Positions 1-9,572 of a stretch of 64,000 bases of DNA are shown piece by piece; position 1 is the first letter of the stretch, and each line of letters opens with the position of its first letter. Both the position numbers and the translations under genes were made by a program. Source of the DNA: Clostridium tetanomorphum (GTDB taxonomy: Bacteria > Bacillota > Clostridia > Clostridiales > Clostridiaceae); contig NZ_JAGGKA010000019.1 of assembly GCF_017873215.1 (NCBI RefSeq), positions 24,459 to 88,458 on the forward strand, written 5' to 3'. Under the pieces are notes generated by a model that worked only from the letters and a program-made list of their open reading frames with translations, ran no database searches and had not been told where the DNA came from.

Positions 1-1
1 T

Positions 2-217
2 GATTTTAATAAATCTTTAGAAGATGAGATGGGCAAAGTAGTTAGAACTATACAAGATAAATATTCTGTAGATTTAATTGGATTAAGAGAGTATATCGAG
101 AAGTATAATTCAAAGATATGGAATAAAGTTAAAGGTAACTGGGAAGAAGTATATAAAAATGCGTTAATAAATATAAATGTAAATACTCATATAAGAAGAA
201 TAGGAGCAATAAAGTAA
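2..217 (+). CDS. Ger(x)C-type spore germination receptor subunit, C-terminal fragment
   Basis: The reading frame is open from the first bases of the window, so this is the tail (about 71 residues) of a gene that starts upstream; the internal ATG at 29 is not taken as the start. The tail has the pattern I know from Ger(x)C (GerAC/GerKC) proteins: a helix, then VDLIGLREYI, a K-x-W-x-x-V-KGNW-x-E block, then an alternating hydrophobic strand ending in IRRIGAIK. In that family the protein is a lipoprotein of the inner spore membrane and forms germinant receptors with GerA- and GerB-type subunits. The lipobox and main domain are outside the window. The link to sporulation fits spoIIR next door. 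Assignment rests on the C-terminal signature only. Confidence 0.72.
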   Translation, partial: DFNKSLEDEMGKVVRTIQDKYSVDLIGLREYIEKYNSKIWNKVKGNWEEVYKNALININVNTHIRRIGAIK

Positions 218-244
218 AGGTTAAATTAAATAATTTTAAAATAT

Positions 245-273
245 GTATATATAATTAATAAATGGTAATAATA
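245..273 (+). promoter_or_regulatory. Candidate sigma-F-type promoter of spoIIR
   Basis: GTATA at 245-249 and GGTAATAATA at 264-273 are separated by 14 bases. The second element fits the forespore sigma-F -10 consensus (GGNRANANTW) at all fixed positions, and spoIIR is a known sigma-F target in Bacillus. The spacing is a little short, and AT-rich DNA gives chance matches. Confidence 0.4.
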
Positions 274-317
274 GCTAGTAGATTATTAAGGGAATTGTTA
301 CAAGGGGGATAATTATT

Positions 318-965
318 ATGAGAAAAAGAATAGCTATTATTATCTTTTTATTTATATTAATTTTAGGAGCTTTTAATGTAAAGTCAATAAAGACAAGCAT
401 GCAACAAAAGAAAGTATCAGAGAAATTAATTAGATTCCATGTTATAGCTAATAGTGATTTAGCTAAGGATCAAAATTTAAAACTAAAGGTAAGAGATGGT
501 GTATTAAAGTATATGGCACCTAAATTAGAGAAGTCTAAAAGTATAGATGAATCAAGAGAAATTATAAAGAAAAATGATAAATTTATTAGGCAAATAGCAA
601 AGAAAATATTGAATGATAATGGTTATAATTATAAAATAGATACTAATTTATCTTATGAAAATTTTCCTATAAAAACCTATGGAAATATAACTTTACCTGA
701 AGGAAAATATGAAGCATACAGAGTAATAATAGGGGAAGGTAGAGGACAGAATTGGTGGTGTGTTATGTTTCCTCCTTTATGTTTTGTAGATATAACTAAA
801 GGGGAAGTAGCTTATAAGGAAACAGAAGAAGAAATGAAGAGTGTTCTTACAGAAAATGAATATAGATTCATAAATAACGAAAAAAAGTCTAATAATAAAA
901 AAGTAAAAAATGATATAAAAATTAAATTTAAAATATTCGAAGTAATAAACAATATATTTAATTAA
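318..965 (+). CDS. spoIIR: Stage II sporulation protein R
   Basis: SpoIIR is the forespore-made signal protein that triggers SpoIIGA to cleave pro-sigma-E in the mother cell. This 215-residue protein has one N-terminal hydrophobic segment (about residues 5-22) acting as export signal or anchor, followed by the family hallmarks LIRFHVIANSD, a KLKVRDGVL block and WWCVMFPPLCFVD near residues 145-160. Length is normal for the family. The ATG at 318 follows a strong GGGGG Shine-Dalgarno. The C-terminal ~35 residues are lysine/asparagine-rich and look unconserved. It is monocistronic by appearance, with a strong terminator just after the stop and a candidate sigma-F promoter before it. Confidence 0.95.
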   Translation: MRKRIAIIIFLFILILGAFNVKSIKTSMQQKKVSEKLIRFHVIANSDLAKDQNLKLKVRDGVLKYMAPKLEKSKSIDESREIIKKNDKFIRQIAKKILNDNGYNYKIDTNLSYENFPIKTYGNITLPEGKYEAYRVIIGEGRGQNWWCVMFPPLCFVDITKGEVAYKETEEEMKSVLTENEYRFINNEKKSNNKKVKNDIKIKFKIFEVINNIFN

Positions 966-969
966 AAAG

Positions 970-1005
970 AACTAAAAAATCCAGTTTAATCTGGATTTTT
1001 TAGTT
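970..1005. terminator. Bidirectional terminator between spoIIR and the glycosyltransferase gene
   Basis: A 15-bp perfect stem (970-984 with 991-1005) and a 6-base loop. The arms end in A/T runs on both sides, so it can stop transcription of both convergent genes. Confidence 0.9.
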
Positions 1006-1028
1006 ATAAGTTAAAATTAATTTAATCA

Positions 1029-2204
1029 TTAAAATATATCTTTGCTTATAGAGGCTTCATTCTCCATTGTGTTTACAAACTCACTTTTTTTTATAAGTTT
1101 TAGAATTAGATTATACATATCTTTTCCAACGTTAGGTTTTGAAAATTTCGTACAGTTTTCCTTCATTTTTAGTAGATTATCAGGTGTTGAAAGAAGTTCT
1201 TCTATAACTTTTTTTGTACTTTTACCTTTTCCTAAATCTACAGCTAGATTATGTTTAAGAAGAAAATCTGCATTTTTTTCTTCTTGACCAGGTATAGGTG
1301 AAAATATGCCAATAGGTATTTTGCATATAAGAGCTTCTGTTATTGTAAGACCTCCAGGTTTAGTAAGAAGAAGATTAGAAGCTTGCATATATTTATTTAC
1401 TTTATCTGTAAAACCTATTATATAAGTTTTTTTATTTTCTGTGGATATATTTTGGTATTTCATTAAATCATAGTATAGTTTTTTGTTATTTCCGGTTATG
1501 ACTATAATTTGAATATCCTTGTTTACGTGCAGGAGTTCTTCATATACATAGTCTATTTTTCCCATACCTAAGCTTCCACCCATTATTAATATAGTAGTTT
1601 TATCAGGAGAAAACTGTATCTCTTCTAAAGTTTTTTTCTTATCATATTGTCTAAAAAATTCTGGGTTAATAGGAATTCCTATATCATATATTGTACTTTT
1701 AGGTATACCTTTAGAAACCATTTCTGGTATCATATCCGAATTAGAAACTACATATGCATCTATACGCGGATGAAGCCAAAAGCTATGAGGAGCATAATCT
1801 GTAAGTATAGACATAGTAGGTAATTCTGTTTTATGTTTAATTTTTAATATAGATAGCATCTCTGTTGGAAAAGGATGAGTTGCTATCAATACATCCGGAT
1901 TAAAATCATTTATTAATGGTAGAAGTCTATAAGTCATTATTTCATTAAATTTAGAGCTAATTGTAGCTAATCCATAATCAGTTTCGGAATAATCATATAA
2001 CTTTCCAAATAAAGAAGGAGTAACTTTTATTGTTTTTAAGTAGCTTCCAATTATAACTTTGTCAATAATTGGATTTATGTACTTTAAGGTATCTATTATT
2101 TTTACATTAGATTTAGGATCATGAAGATAAATATAATCTTTTATAGCTTCTGCAGCTCGACTATGACCCCCGCCGGCAGAAACTGAAAATATTAATGTTC
2201 TCAT
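1029..2204 (-). CDS. UgtP/MGDG synthase-family glycosyltransferase
   Basis: A 391-residue cytoplasmic glycosyltransferase of the GT28/MGDG-synthase family, which transfers a sugar from a nucleotide sugar onto diacylglycerol to make membrane glycolipid (and, in Bacillus UgtP, the lipoteichoic acid anchor). Visible features: the N-terminal glycine-rich loop VSAGGGHSRAA (about residues 8-18), the MGDG-synthase domain to about residue 180, and a C-terminal donor-binding half with ILIMGGSLGMG near residue 210 and a KPGGLTITEA block near residue 282 that is typical of GT28 enzymes. The exact acceptor and sugar cannot be told from sequence. It is divergent from ypeB and convergent with spoIIR. Confidence 0.88.
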   Translation of the reverse strand: MRTLIFSVSAGGGHSRAAEAIKDYIYLHDPKSNVKIIDTLKYINPIIDKVIIGSYLKTIKVTPSLFGKLYDYSETDYGLATISSKFNEIMTYRLLPLINDFNPDVLIATHPFPTEMLSILKIKHKTELPTMSILTDYAPHSFWLHPRIDAYVVSNSDMIPEMVSKGIPKSTIYDIGIPINPEFFRQYDKKKTLEEIQFSPDKTTILIMGGSLGMGKIDYVYEELLHVNKDIQIIVITGNNKKLYYDLMKYQNISTENKKTYIIGFTDKVNKYMQASNLLLTKPGGLTITEALICKIPIGIFSPIPGQEEKNADFLLKHNLAVDLGKGKSTKKVIEELLSTPDNLLKMKENCTKFSKPNVGKDMYNLILKLIKKSEFVNTMENEASISKDIF

Positions 2205-2470
2205 GTATTATTGTTTCCCCTTTCATATTTAAAGCTGTCTATACTTTGTAGGAAAACTCAGTTAATAAATATTTTACACTATTTTGATTAAAAATATAAG
2301 GTTTTAAAATTATTTAACAGTATATTAAATAGTATAACCAAAAAGTTTCACTATAGTATATTATATCATAATAAAACTTGGTAAACATTTTAATAAATGT
2401 TTTGATTATAGTGAATAACTAATGTAAATACTACAGATAATAATATAAGAAATTTGTGGGAGGAATTGCT

Positions 2471-3841
2471 ATGAAAATGACAAAAAAAAGAATAGTTTAT
2501 ACTGCCATAGTAACATTAATAGTTGTATTTTCATCAACCTTTGCAATACTCATGACATTAGAAAGAACGGACTATAGAAATTATTTACAAGCAGAATATA
2601 CTAAAAATATGTATGAATTAATTAGTTCAGTGCAAAATATAAGAACAAATTTAAGCAAATCTGCTGTAGTTGGTTCTAGGGAGCAAAGTATTATAGTTTT
2701 TGAAGAAATATTTAGGCATGCATCTATGGCCAATGATAAATTACATTCTTTACCTATCCCTCAAGAAACCTTAGATAATTCAAGTAAGTTTTTATCTCAA
2801 GTTGGAGACTTCTGTTACACGTTAGGTAGAAATGCTTCAGAAGGAAAAGAATTAAAAGAAAAAGATTATCAAACAATTGATAATTTAAAAAACAGGTCTT
2901 TTCAGTTGGAGGTTAGCTTGAAGAAAACTTCAGATGAAATTAGTGAAGGAAAGGTTAAATGGGGAGAGATAAGAAAAAGAGTTAGTGGTGTTTTTGCCAA
3001 GAACAGGAAGGAAGCATTAGCAGAAAAATTTAAGGGAATACAAAAACAAGTAGCTCAGTATCCGGCTTTAATATATGATGGACCATTCTCAGATAACATA
3101 GTAGATATAGCACCAAAAATTAATTCTAAAGACATAGTATCTCAAAAAGAAGCTGAGAATATAGCTAAAAAAACAATAGGAGCAGATAAAGTGGAGTCTA
3201 TAAAAATAAATGATAGACAGAGCAACACAAAAATACCTACATATTCTTTTGAGGTTTATGTAAAAGGCAGAAATGATAAGAAAAGTACTATTGCTTGCGA
3301 AGTGAGTAAACATGGAGGGAAAATAGTATACTTATTAGATAATAAAGCTATAGGAAAAATTAATATAAATAAAGATAAAGCTATGCAAAAAGGAATGAGT
3401 TATTTAAATACTATAGGCTATAAAAATATGATACCAATGTATACTATGAATTATGGGAGTACGATGGTTATTAGTTATGTATATAAACAAGATAATATTA
3501 TAATATATCCTGACCAAATAAAACTTAAGATTGCTCTTGATGATGGTAGTATAGTGGGTATAGAATCAGAGAAGTACTTAATTTCTCACGTTGACAAAAG
3601 ACAGATTGACAAACCAAAAATAACTGCAGAGCAAGCTAAAGACAGAGTAAGTAAAAGACTAAAAATAAATTCAATTAGATTGGCAATAGTTCCTACAGAA
3701 ACTAATAAAGAAGTACTTTGCTATGAATTTTCAGGAGTATGTAACGATGAAGATTTTATTGTTTATATAAATGCCAATACTGGATTTGAACAAAGAATTA
3801 TTCAAATAATAAATACACCTAATGGTGAATTAACAATATAA
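2471..3841 (+). CDS. ypeB: Germination protein YpeB
   Basis: YpeB is needed in Bacillus for correct placement and stability of the cortex-lytic enzyme SleB in the spore. The protein (456 residues from this start) has one N-terminal membrane segment (about 8-28), a helical N-terminal domain, and a C-terminal half with PepSY-like repeats, for example the segment beginning ITAEQAKDRVSKRL near residue 380. I place the start at the ATG at 2471: the GTG at 2456 overlaps the GGGAGG ribosome-binding site, which sits 8 bases before this ATG. SleB normally precedes ypeB in Bacillus but is not adjacent here, so its partner must be elsewhere. A hairpin follows the gene. Confidence 0.9.
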   Translation: MKMTKKRIVYTAIVTLIVVFSSTFAILMTLERTDYRNYLQAEYTKNMYELISSVQNIRTNLSKSAVVGSREQSIIVFEEIFRHASMANDKLHSLPIPQETLDNSSKFLSQVGDFCYTLGRNASEGKELKEKDYQTIDNLKNRSFQLEVSLKKTSDEISEGKVKWGEIRKRVSGVFAKNRKEALAEKFKGIQKQVAQYPALIYDGPFSDNIVDIAPKINSKDIVSQKEAENIAKKTIGADKVESIKINDRQSNTKIPTYSFEVYVKGRNDKKSTIACEVSKHGGKIVYLLDNKAIGKININKDKAMQKGMSYLNTIGYKNMIPMYTMNYGSTMVISYVYKQDNIIIYPDQIKLKIALDDGSIVGIESEKYLISHVDKRQIDKPKITAEQAKDRVSKRLKINSIRLAIVPTETNKEVLCYEFSGVCNDEDFIVYINANTGFEQRIIQIINTPNGELTI

Positions 3842-3854
3842 TTAAGAAAATATG

Positions 3855-3883
3855 GTTGTAAGATGTGGATAACATCTTACAAC
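3855..3883 (+). terminator. Hairpin after ypeB
   Basis: A 12-bp perfect stem (3855-3866 with 3872-3883) around a 5-base loop. There is no clean T run after it, so termination may be weak. Confidence 0.55.
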
Positions 3884-3931
3884 TATAAATAAAATTGTTG
3901 ATTTAATTATTAAAAAAAACTAAACTAATAT

Positions 3932-3961
3932 TTGAACTATTAATTTTAATCATATTATAAT
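3932..3961 (+). promoter_or_regulatory. Candidate vegetative promoter of ddl
   Basis: TTGAAC at 3932-3937 and TATAAT at 3956-3961 with an 18-base spacer, about 75 bases before the ddl start. Confidence 0.5.
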
Positions 3962-4038
3962 ATAATAGCAGACTTTAATTATTTTATTTAAAATTAATTA
4001 AATGATTAAAGTTATATGATTTATGAGGAGAGATAATA

Positions 4039-5067
4039 ATGAAAAAAATAGCTATACTTTTTGGTGGACAATCTACTGAACATGAAGTATCAAGGGTATC
4101 AGCAGCTTCAGTACTAAAAAATATTGATAAGTGTAAGTATGAAATTACTACAATAGGAATTACTAAGCAAGGAAAATGGTTCAAATATACTGGTAAAGTA
4201 GAAAATATAGAAAATGGACAATGGGAAAATGATGAAGAATGTAAAATTTCTAATGCACAAAATATATTATTTAATAAAGAAGTAGACGTAGTATTTCCGG
4301 TTTTACATGGATTATATGGAGAAGATGGTACTATACAAGGATTATGTAAATTACTTGATATTCCTTTTGTAGGACCAGGAGTATTATCATCTGCTTTATG
4401 TATGGATAAAGTATATACAAAATATGTGTTAGAAAATTTTAAAATAAAGCAAGCAGATTATGTAGTAGTAAATAAATTCAACTATAATAAGGATAAACAA
4501 AATATTATAGTAAATATAGAAGATAAATTAGGATATGATATATTTATAAAGCCTTCTAATAGTGGTTCTTCTGTAGGTATAACTAAAGCTCATAATAGAG
4601 AAGAACTTATAAAAGGCTTAGAAGAGGCCTTGAAATATGACAGAAAAATATTGGTAGAAAAAGCCATAAATGCTAGAGAGGTAGAGGTAGCTGTTCTTGG
4701 AAATGATGAACCCAAAGCTGCAGTACCTGGGGAGATACTTCCAGCTAAAGAGTTTTATGATTATGAAGCTAAGTATAAAAATGAATCTTCTAAACTTTTA
4801 ATTCCGGCAGCTTTGGATGAAAATGAACAAGAAAAGATAAAAGAAATAGCTATAAATATATATAAATTACTAGATTGTGAAGGAATGTCTAGAATTGACT
4901 TTTTGATAGATAAGGACACAAATGAAGTATATTTAAATGAAGTAAATACTCTGCCTGGTTTTACAAAGATAAGTATGTATCCTAAATTATGGAAAGCATC
5001 AGGAAAAGAGTATTATGAATTAATAGACGAGCTTATAGAATTAGCAATAGATAGAAAAGAACAATAA
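4039..5067 (+). CDS. ddl: D-alanine--D-alanine ligase
   Basis: Joins two D-alanines with ATP to make the dipeptide used by MurF in peptidoglycan synthesis; cytoplasmic, ATP-grasp fold. Seen: the N-terminal GGQSTEHEVS loop (about 8-17), VLHGLYGEDGTIQG (about 92-105), the ATP-binding KPSNSGSSVG block (about 175-184), and the metal/product-binding NEVNTLPGFT near residue 310. At 342 residues it is full length. The ATG at 4039 is preceded by GAGGAGAG. The PP-loop gene follows after about 30 bases and is probably cotranscribed, although there is no functional link I can defend. Confidence 0.96.
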   Translation: MKKIAILFGGQSTEHEVSRVSAASVLKNIDKCKYEITTIGITKQGKWFKYTGKVENIENGQWENDEECKISNAQNILFNKEVDVVFPVLHGLYGEDGTIQGLCKLLDIPFVGPGVLSSALCMDKVYTKYVLENFKIKQADYVVVNKFNYNKDKQNIIVNIEDKLGYDIFIKPSNSGSSVGITKAHNREELIKGLEEALKYDRKILVEKAINAREVEVAVLGNDEPKAAVPGEILPAKEFYDYEAKYKNESSKLLIPAALDENEQEKIKEIAINIYKLLDCEGMSRIDFLIDKDTNEVYLNEVNTLPGFTKISMYPKLWKASGKEYYELIDELIELAIDRKEQ

Positions 5068-5097
5068 ATTTGTTTTAAAGAGAAAAGGGTGAATTTT

Positions 5098-6078
5098 ATG
5101 GTAAAAGCATTAGCAATGATATCTGGAGGTTTAGACAGTATTTTGGCTGCTAAACTTATAAAAGACCAAGGAATAGAGGTAATAGGAATATGTTTTAAAT
5201 CCTATTTTTTCAATGAAGAAAATGCAAAAAAAATGACTAAACAAATAGATATACCTTTAAAAGTTGTTGATTTTTCTAAAGAGCATTTTGATATGGTTAG
5301 ACATCCTAAGCATGGATATGGTAAGAATATGAATCCTTGTATAGATTGTCATAGCTTAATGCTTAATTATTCAGGTAAATTATTGGAAGAGTTAGATGCT
5401 GATTTTATAATAACAGGAGAAGTGTTAAACCAAAGACCTATGTCTCAAAATAAATCGGCTTTAGATATAGTAAAGAAAGAATCTGGATTTAGCGATAAAA
5501 TTTTAAGACCATTATGTGCAAAGAATTTACAACCAACAGAGATGGAATTAAAAGGCCTCGTAGATAGAGAGAAACTTATGAATATATCTGGAAGAGGAAG
5601 AAAAGTTCAAATGGAGTTAGCTGAAAAGTGGGGGATTAAGGATTACCCATCACCAGCAGGAGGATGTAAGCTTACTGAACCTAATTATTCAAAAAGACTA
5701 AGAGAACTACTAATAGACAAAAATAATCCTAGGTATAAAGATTTAGAACTTTTAAGATACGGAAGACATTTTAGAATATCAAAAGGAGCTAAAATAATAT
5801 CTACTAGAACTAAAGAAGAAGGAGATGAAATAAAAAAATATTTAGATAAAGATGATTATATCTTTTTAGCAGAAGAATTTAATGGCTCTATGATTATAAT
5901 AGTAGGTGAACCTTTGGATAAAGATATAAAGTTTGCTGCTGAAATAACTGCTAGATACAGTAAAGGAAAAGATGAAAAGACGGTTAAGGTTAAGTATGGA
6001 AAATTTATGAGTTCGTTAGATAAACATATAGAAGTAGAACCAGCTTCCGAAGAAGAAATTAATAAATATATAATATAA
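5098..6078 (+). CDS. PP-loop ATPase, MnmA/ThiI-like, specific substrate unknown
   Basis: A 326-residue protein of the adenine-nucleotide alpha-hydrolase (PP-loop) superfamily. The PP-loop SGGLDS is at residues 9-14, and there is a CxxC pair in NPCIDCH about residue 80 and a GEVLNQRPMSQ block after it. Clostridial relatives are often labelled tRNA thiouridylate methyltransferase, but the sequence has no methyltransferase fold. A C-terminal region after residue ~190 may bind RNA. Thiolation of tRNA or a related adenylation is a reasonable inference, not a demonstrated role. The ATG at 5098 is chosen over the GTG at 5089 because the AAGGGTG ribosome-binding site overlaps the latter. Confidence 0.75.
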   Translation: MVKALAMISGGLDSILAAKLIKDQGIEVIGICFKSYFFNEENAKKMTKQIDIPLKVVDFSKEHFDMVRHPKHGYGKNMNPCIDCHSLMLNYSGKLLEELDADFIITGEVLNQRPMSQNKSALDIVKKESGFSDKILRPLCAKNLQPTEMELKGLVDREKLMNISGRGRKVQMELAEKWGIKDYPSPAGGCKLTEPNYSKRLRELLIDKNNPRYKDLELLRYGRHFRISKGAKIISTRTKEEGDEIKKYLDKDDYIFLAEEFNGSMIIIVGEPLDKDIKFAAEITARYSKGKDEKTVKVKYGKFMSSLDKHIEVEPASEEEINKYII

Positions 6079-6114
6079 CGTTTAAAGATAAAGTAGGAGG
6101 TGAAAAAGTGACTT

Positions 6115-6537
6115 ATGAAAAAGAAAGCTCTTATTTCTGTATCTAGTATACAATCCAAGAAAAAAGAAGATACTATAGAAGTAGTTACACCAGGAGATTT
6201 TTATAAGAAGGAAAATTGTTACTATGTAGTTTATAATGAAACAGAAATATCAGGAATGGAAGGGACAACGACCACTTTTAGAATAAATTCCCAGGACAAT
6301 AAATTCTCCTTGATAAGAATGGGAACAACCAGTACTAAAATGGAATTTGAAGAGAAAAAAGATAATACAATACTTTATAATACTCCTTACGGAACATTAG
6401 AATTAAAGTTAGATACTAAAAAACTAGATATTGATGTAAATGATGAAGGAGGAAATGTAACTATAAATTATAATATGGGTGTTTCTGGACAAAAGCCTCA
6501 AAATACAATTCTCAAAATTACTATAAAAGCGCAGTAG
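6115..6537 (+). CDS. DUF1934 (YwiB-like) beta-barrel protein
   Basis: A 140-residue protein rich in alternating beta-strand pattern with ETEISGMEGTTTTFRI near residues 43-58 and a glycine/threonine-rich end; this matches the DUF1934/YwiB family of small calycin-like barrels found widely in Firmicutes. The function is unknown. The ribosome-binding site AGGAGGTG at 6094-6101 lies 13 bases before the ATG, a slightly long spacing; a nearer GTG is out of frame. It follows the PP-loop gene by 36 bases, likely in the same transcript. The terminator overlaps its last codons. Confidence 0.8.
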   Translation: MKKKALISVSSIQSKKKEDTIEVVTPGDFYKKENCYYVVYNETEISGMEGTTTTFRINSQDNKFSLIRMGTTSTKMEFEEKKDNTILYNTPYGTLELKLDTKKLDIDVNDEGGNVTINYNMGVSGQKPQNTILKITIKAQ

Positions 6538-6562
6538 GTATATAGCCTTTGCGTTTTTTTTT
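6525..6562 (+). terminator. Terminator overlapping the end of the DUF1934 gene
   Basis: A short stem pairs AAAGCGCA (just before the stop codon) with TGCGTTTT, followed by a run of nine T. The 5' arm is inside the coding sequence. Confidence 0.65.
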
Positions 6563-6591
6563 ATTTAAATTAATGTTTAAAAATTATTTTT

Positions 6592-6963
6592 ATGGATATG
6601 ATTCTTATTAAAAGAGTAAGGAGGGAATATAGGGATTGTATTTTTCAATTCCTTAGTATAATGAATTATTTTAATAAAAATACTAAATATGAAAAAATAA
6701 TAGAATTATTATGTGAATATAAAGGGATTAAAAGAGAAGAACTTATTAGAATATTAGAAGATGAGGAATGTAAATACTTATTATTTTTGCTCTTAAAAAA
6801 ATACAATTGCATGGATATAAGTAATTTAACTAAAGATTTTGATATAAATAATAAAAGAAAGCTTAATAACAACGTGAAGAAAGCTCAGGAAAAATTTTTA
6901 TTAAATAGAAGGATAAGAGAAATGTATTTTGAAGCAGAAACTATAATAGAAAAAATAGAATAA
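6592..6963 (+). CDS. Small hypothetical protein upstream of pyrG
   Basis: A 123-residue, highly charged, predicted all-helical protein with no family I recognise. It has no signal peptide or membrane segment. There is no Shine-Dalgarno before the ATG at 6592; an AGGAGGG inside the gene (about 6619) is made of Arg-Arg-Glu codons and no start codon in this frame follows it closely. Its place just before pyrG is where Bacillus carries rpoE (RNA polymerase delta), but I see no acidic tail and do not claim homology. Coding status rests on open length and ordinary lysine/glutamate/isoleucine composition. Confidence 0.5.
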   Translation: MDMILIKRVRREYRDCIFQFLSIMNYFNKNTKYEKIIELLCEYKGIKREELIRILEDEECKYLLFLLLKKYNCMDISNLTKDFDINNKRKLNNNVKKAQEKFLLNRRIREMYFEAETIIEKIE

Positions 6964-7140
6964 AAAATAGAGCAAAAAATAGTAGAAAATTTTTAAAAGA
7001 TATGATAATATATTGTGTATGTATTTGAACACAAAAATCCCATTTTAAATGGTGAGGTAATATTTATTATAAGCATAAAATAGTAGATTGTCAATAGTAA
7101 TTATAAATATTTTTATATTAAAAAAAGGATTAGGGGGTGA

Positions 7141-8778
<1,638 letters not shown>

Positions 8779-8838
8779 TCTTTATCTCGGTAATTAAACT
8801 ACATTTAAGCTTAAGAATTACTTAAATACATTTATAAT

Positions 8839-8886
8839 AACGCCATATGCTACAAAATATGAGCATATGGCGTTAAGTCTTTTTGT
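8839..8886 (+). terminator. Terminator of pyrG
   Basis: A 13-bp perfect stem (8839-8851 with 8862-8874), 10-base loop, and a CTTTTT tail. Confidence 0.85.
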
Positions 8887-9027
8887 AATAATCGCTAAAA
8901 AATAACAATAAATATCAAAATTATTGAAGGAATTTATTAATCTTTATAGAAATAATATTATTAAGATATTAAATAAGCTATTCTAAATAATCAAAAATTA
9001 ATGGATAATTATTATGGAGGTGATGTA

Positions 9028-9372
9028 ATGATATTTGAATCAAATATAACTTTTGCCTTAAAAAATGAGTGCGGTAAATATATAATAAAAAATACTTTGT
9101 TTTTTAAAATGAAGGAACTAGATAAAGAAGTCACCTCTATAAATAGTATAAAAATAGCTAAAGGAGAAATAATAATTAACATAAGATGTCCAGTATGCTG
9201 TGGCAATCATTGTTATAGATATAGCCTAAAAGAGTTAGCGTGTAAAGAATTACTAGTAGGTGGTTGTGAAGAAATTGGCATACCTATTCTATATATAGGA
9301 AAATACAATAAAGTTAGAAAAAAAATTTTTAACTATGATAACATTAATAAGGAAATATATGCTATGATATAA
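9028..9372 (+). CDS. Small hypothetical protein with a cysteine cluster
   Basis: A 114-residue protein that I cannot place in a family. The central segment CPVCCGNHC (about residues 54-62) and later Cys residues suggest a metal site or redox role, but there is only one clear CxxC-type cluster. No signal peptide or membrane helix. The start is the ATG at 9028, 8 bases after GGAGGTGATG; the ATG at 9001 lies upstream of that ribosome-binding site. It is flanked by its own terminator and stands alone between pyrG and rho. Confidence 0.6.
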   Translation: MIFESNITFALKNECGKYIIKNTLFFKMKELDKEVTSINSIKIAKGEIIINIRCPVCCGNHCYRYSLKELACKELLVGGCEEIGIPILYIGKYNKVRKKIFNYDNINKEIYAMI

Positions 9373-9410
9373 AACAAAAGTATGTATTTTCATACTTTTG
9401 TTTCACTTTT
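9372..9410 (+). terminator. Terminator after the small cysteine protein gene
   Basis: A 13-bp stem (9372-9384 with 9391-9403) and 6-base loop; the T run is broken by CAC. Confidence 0.7.
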
Positions 9411-9467
9411 CCATTCTTAGAAGTTTAGTTGTATAAAAAATTTCTGGATTAAAATATTAAAATAGGG

Positions 9468-9473
9468 TATAAT
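9468..9473 (+). promoter_or_regulatory. Candidate -10 element upstream of rho
   Basis: A perfect TATAAT 100 bases before the rho start. No good -35 hexamer at 17 bases is seen, so this is only a partial promoter call. About 95 bases of untranslated leader would follow. Confidence 0.3.
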
Positions 9474-9572
9474 GTTATACGCAGTGCATCCTTTCAAGAT
9501 TTCTTTTGATAATTCCCTAAAGGTTGTTTATATAAATAATTTTTTATAATTAAATATTGGAGGTGTTATTTT

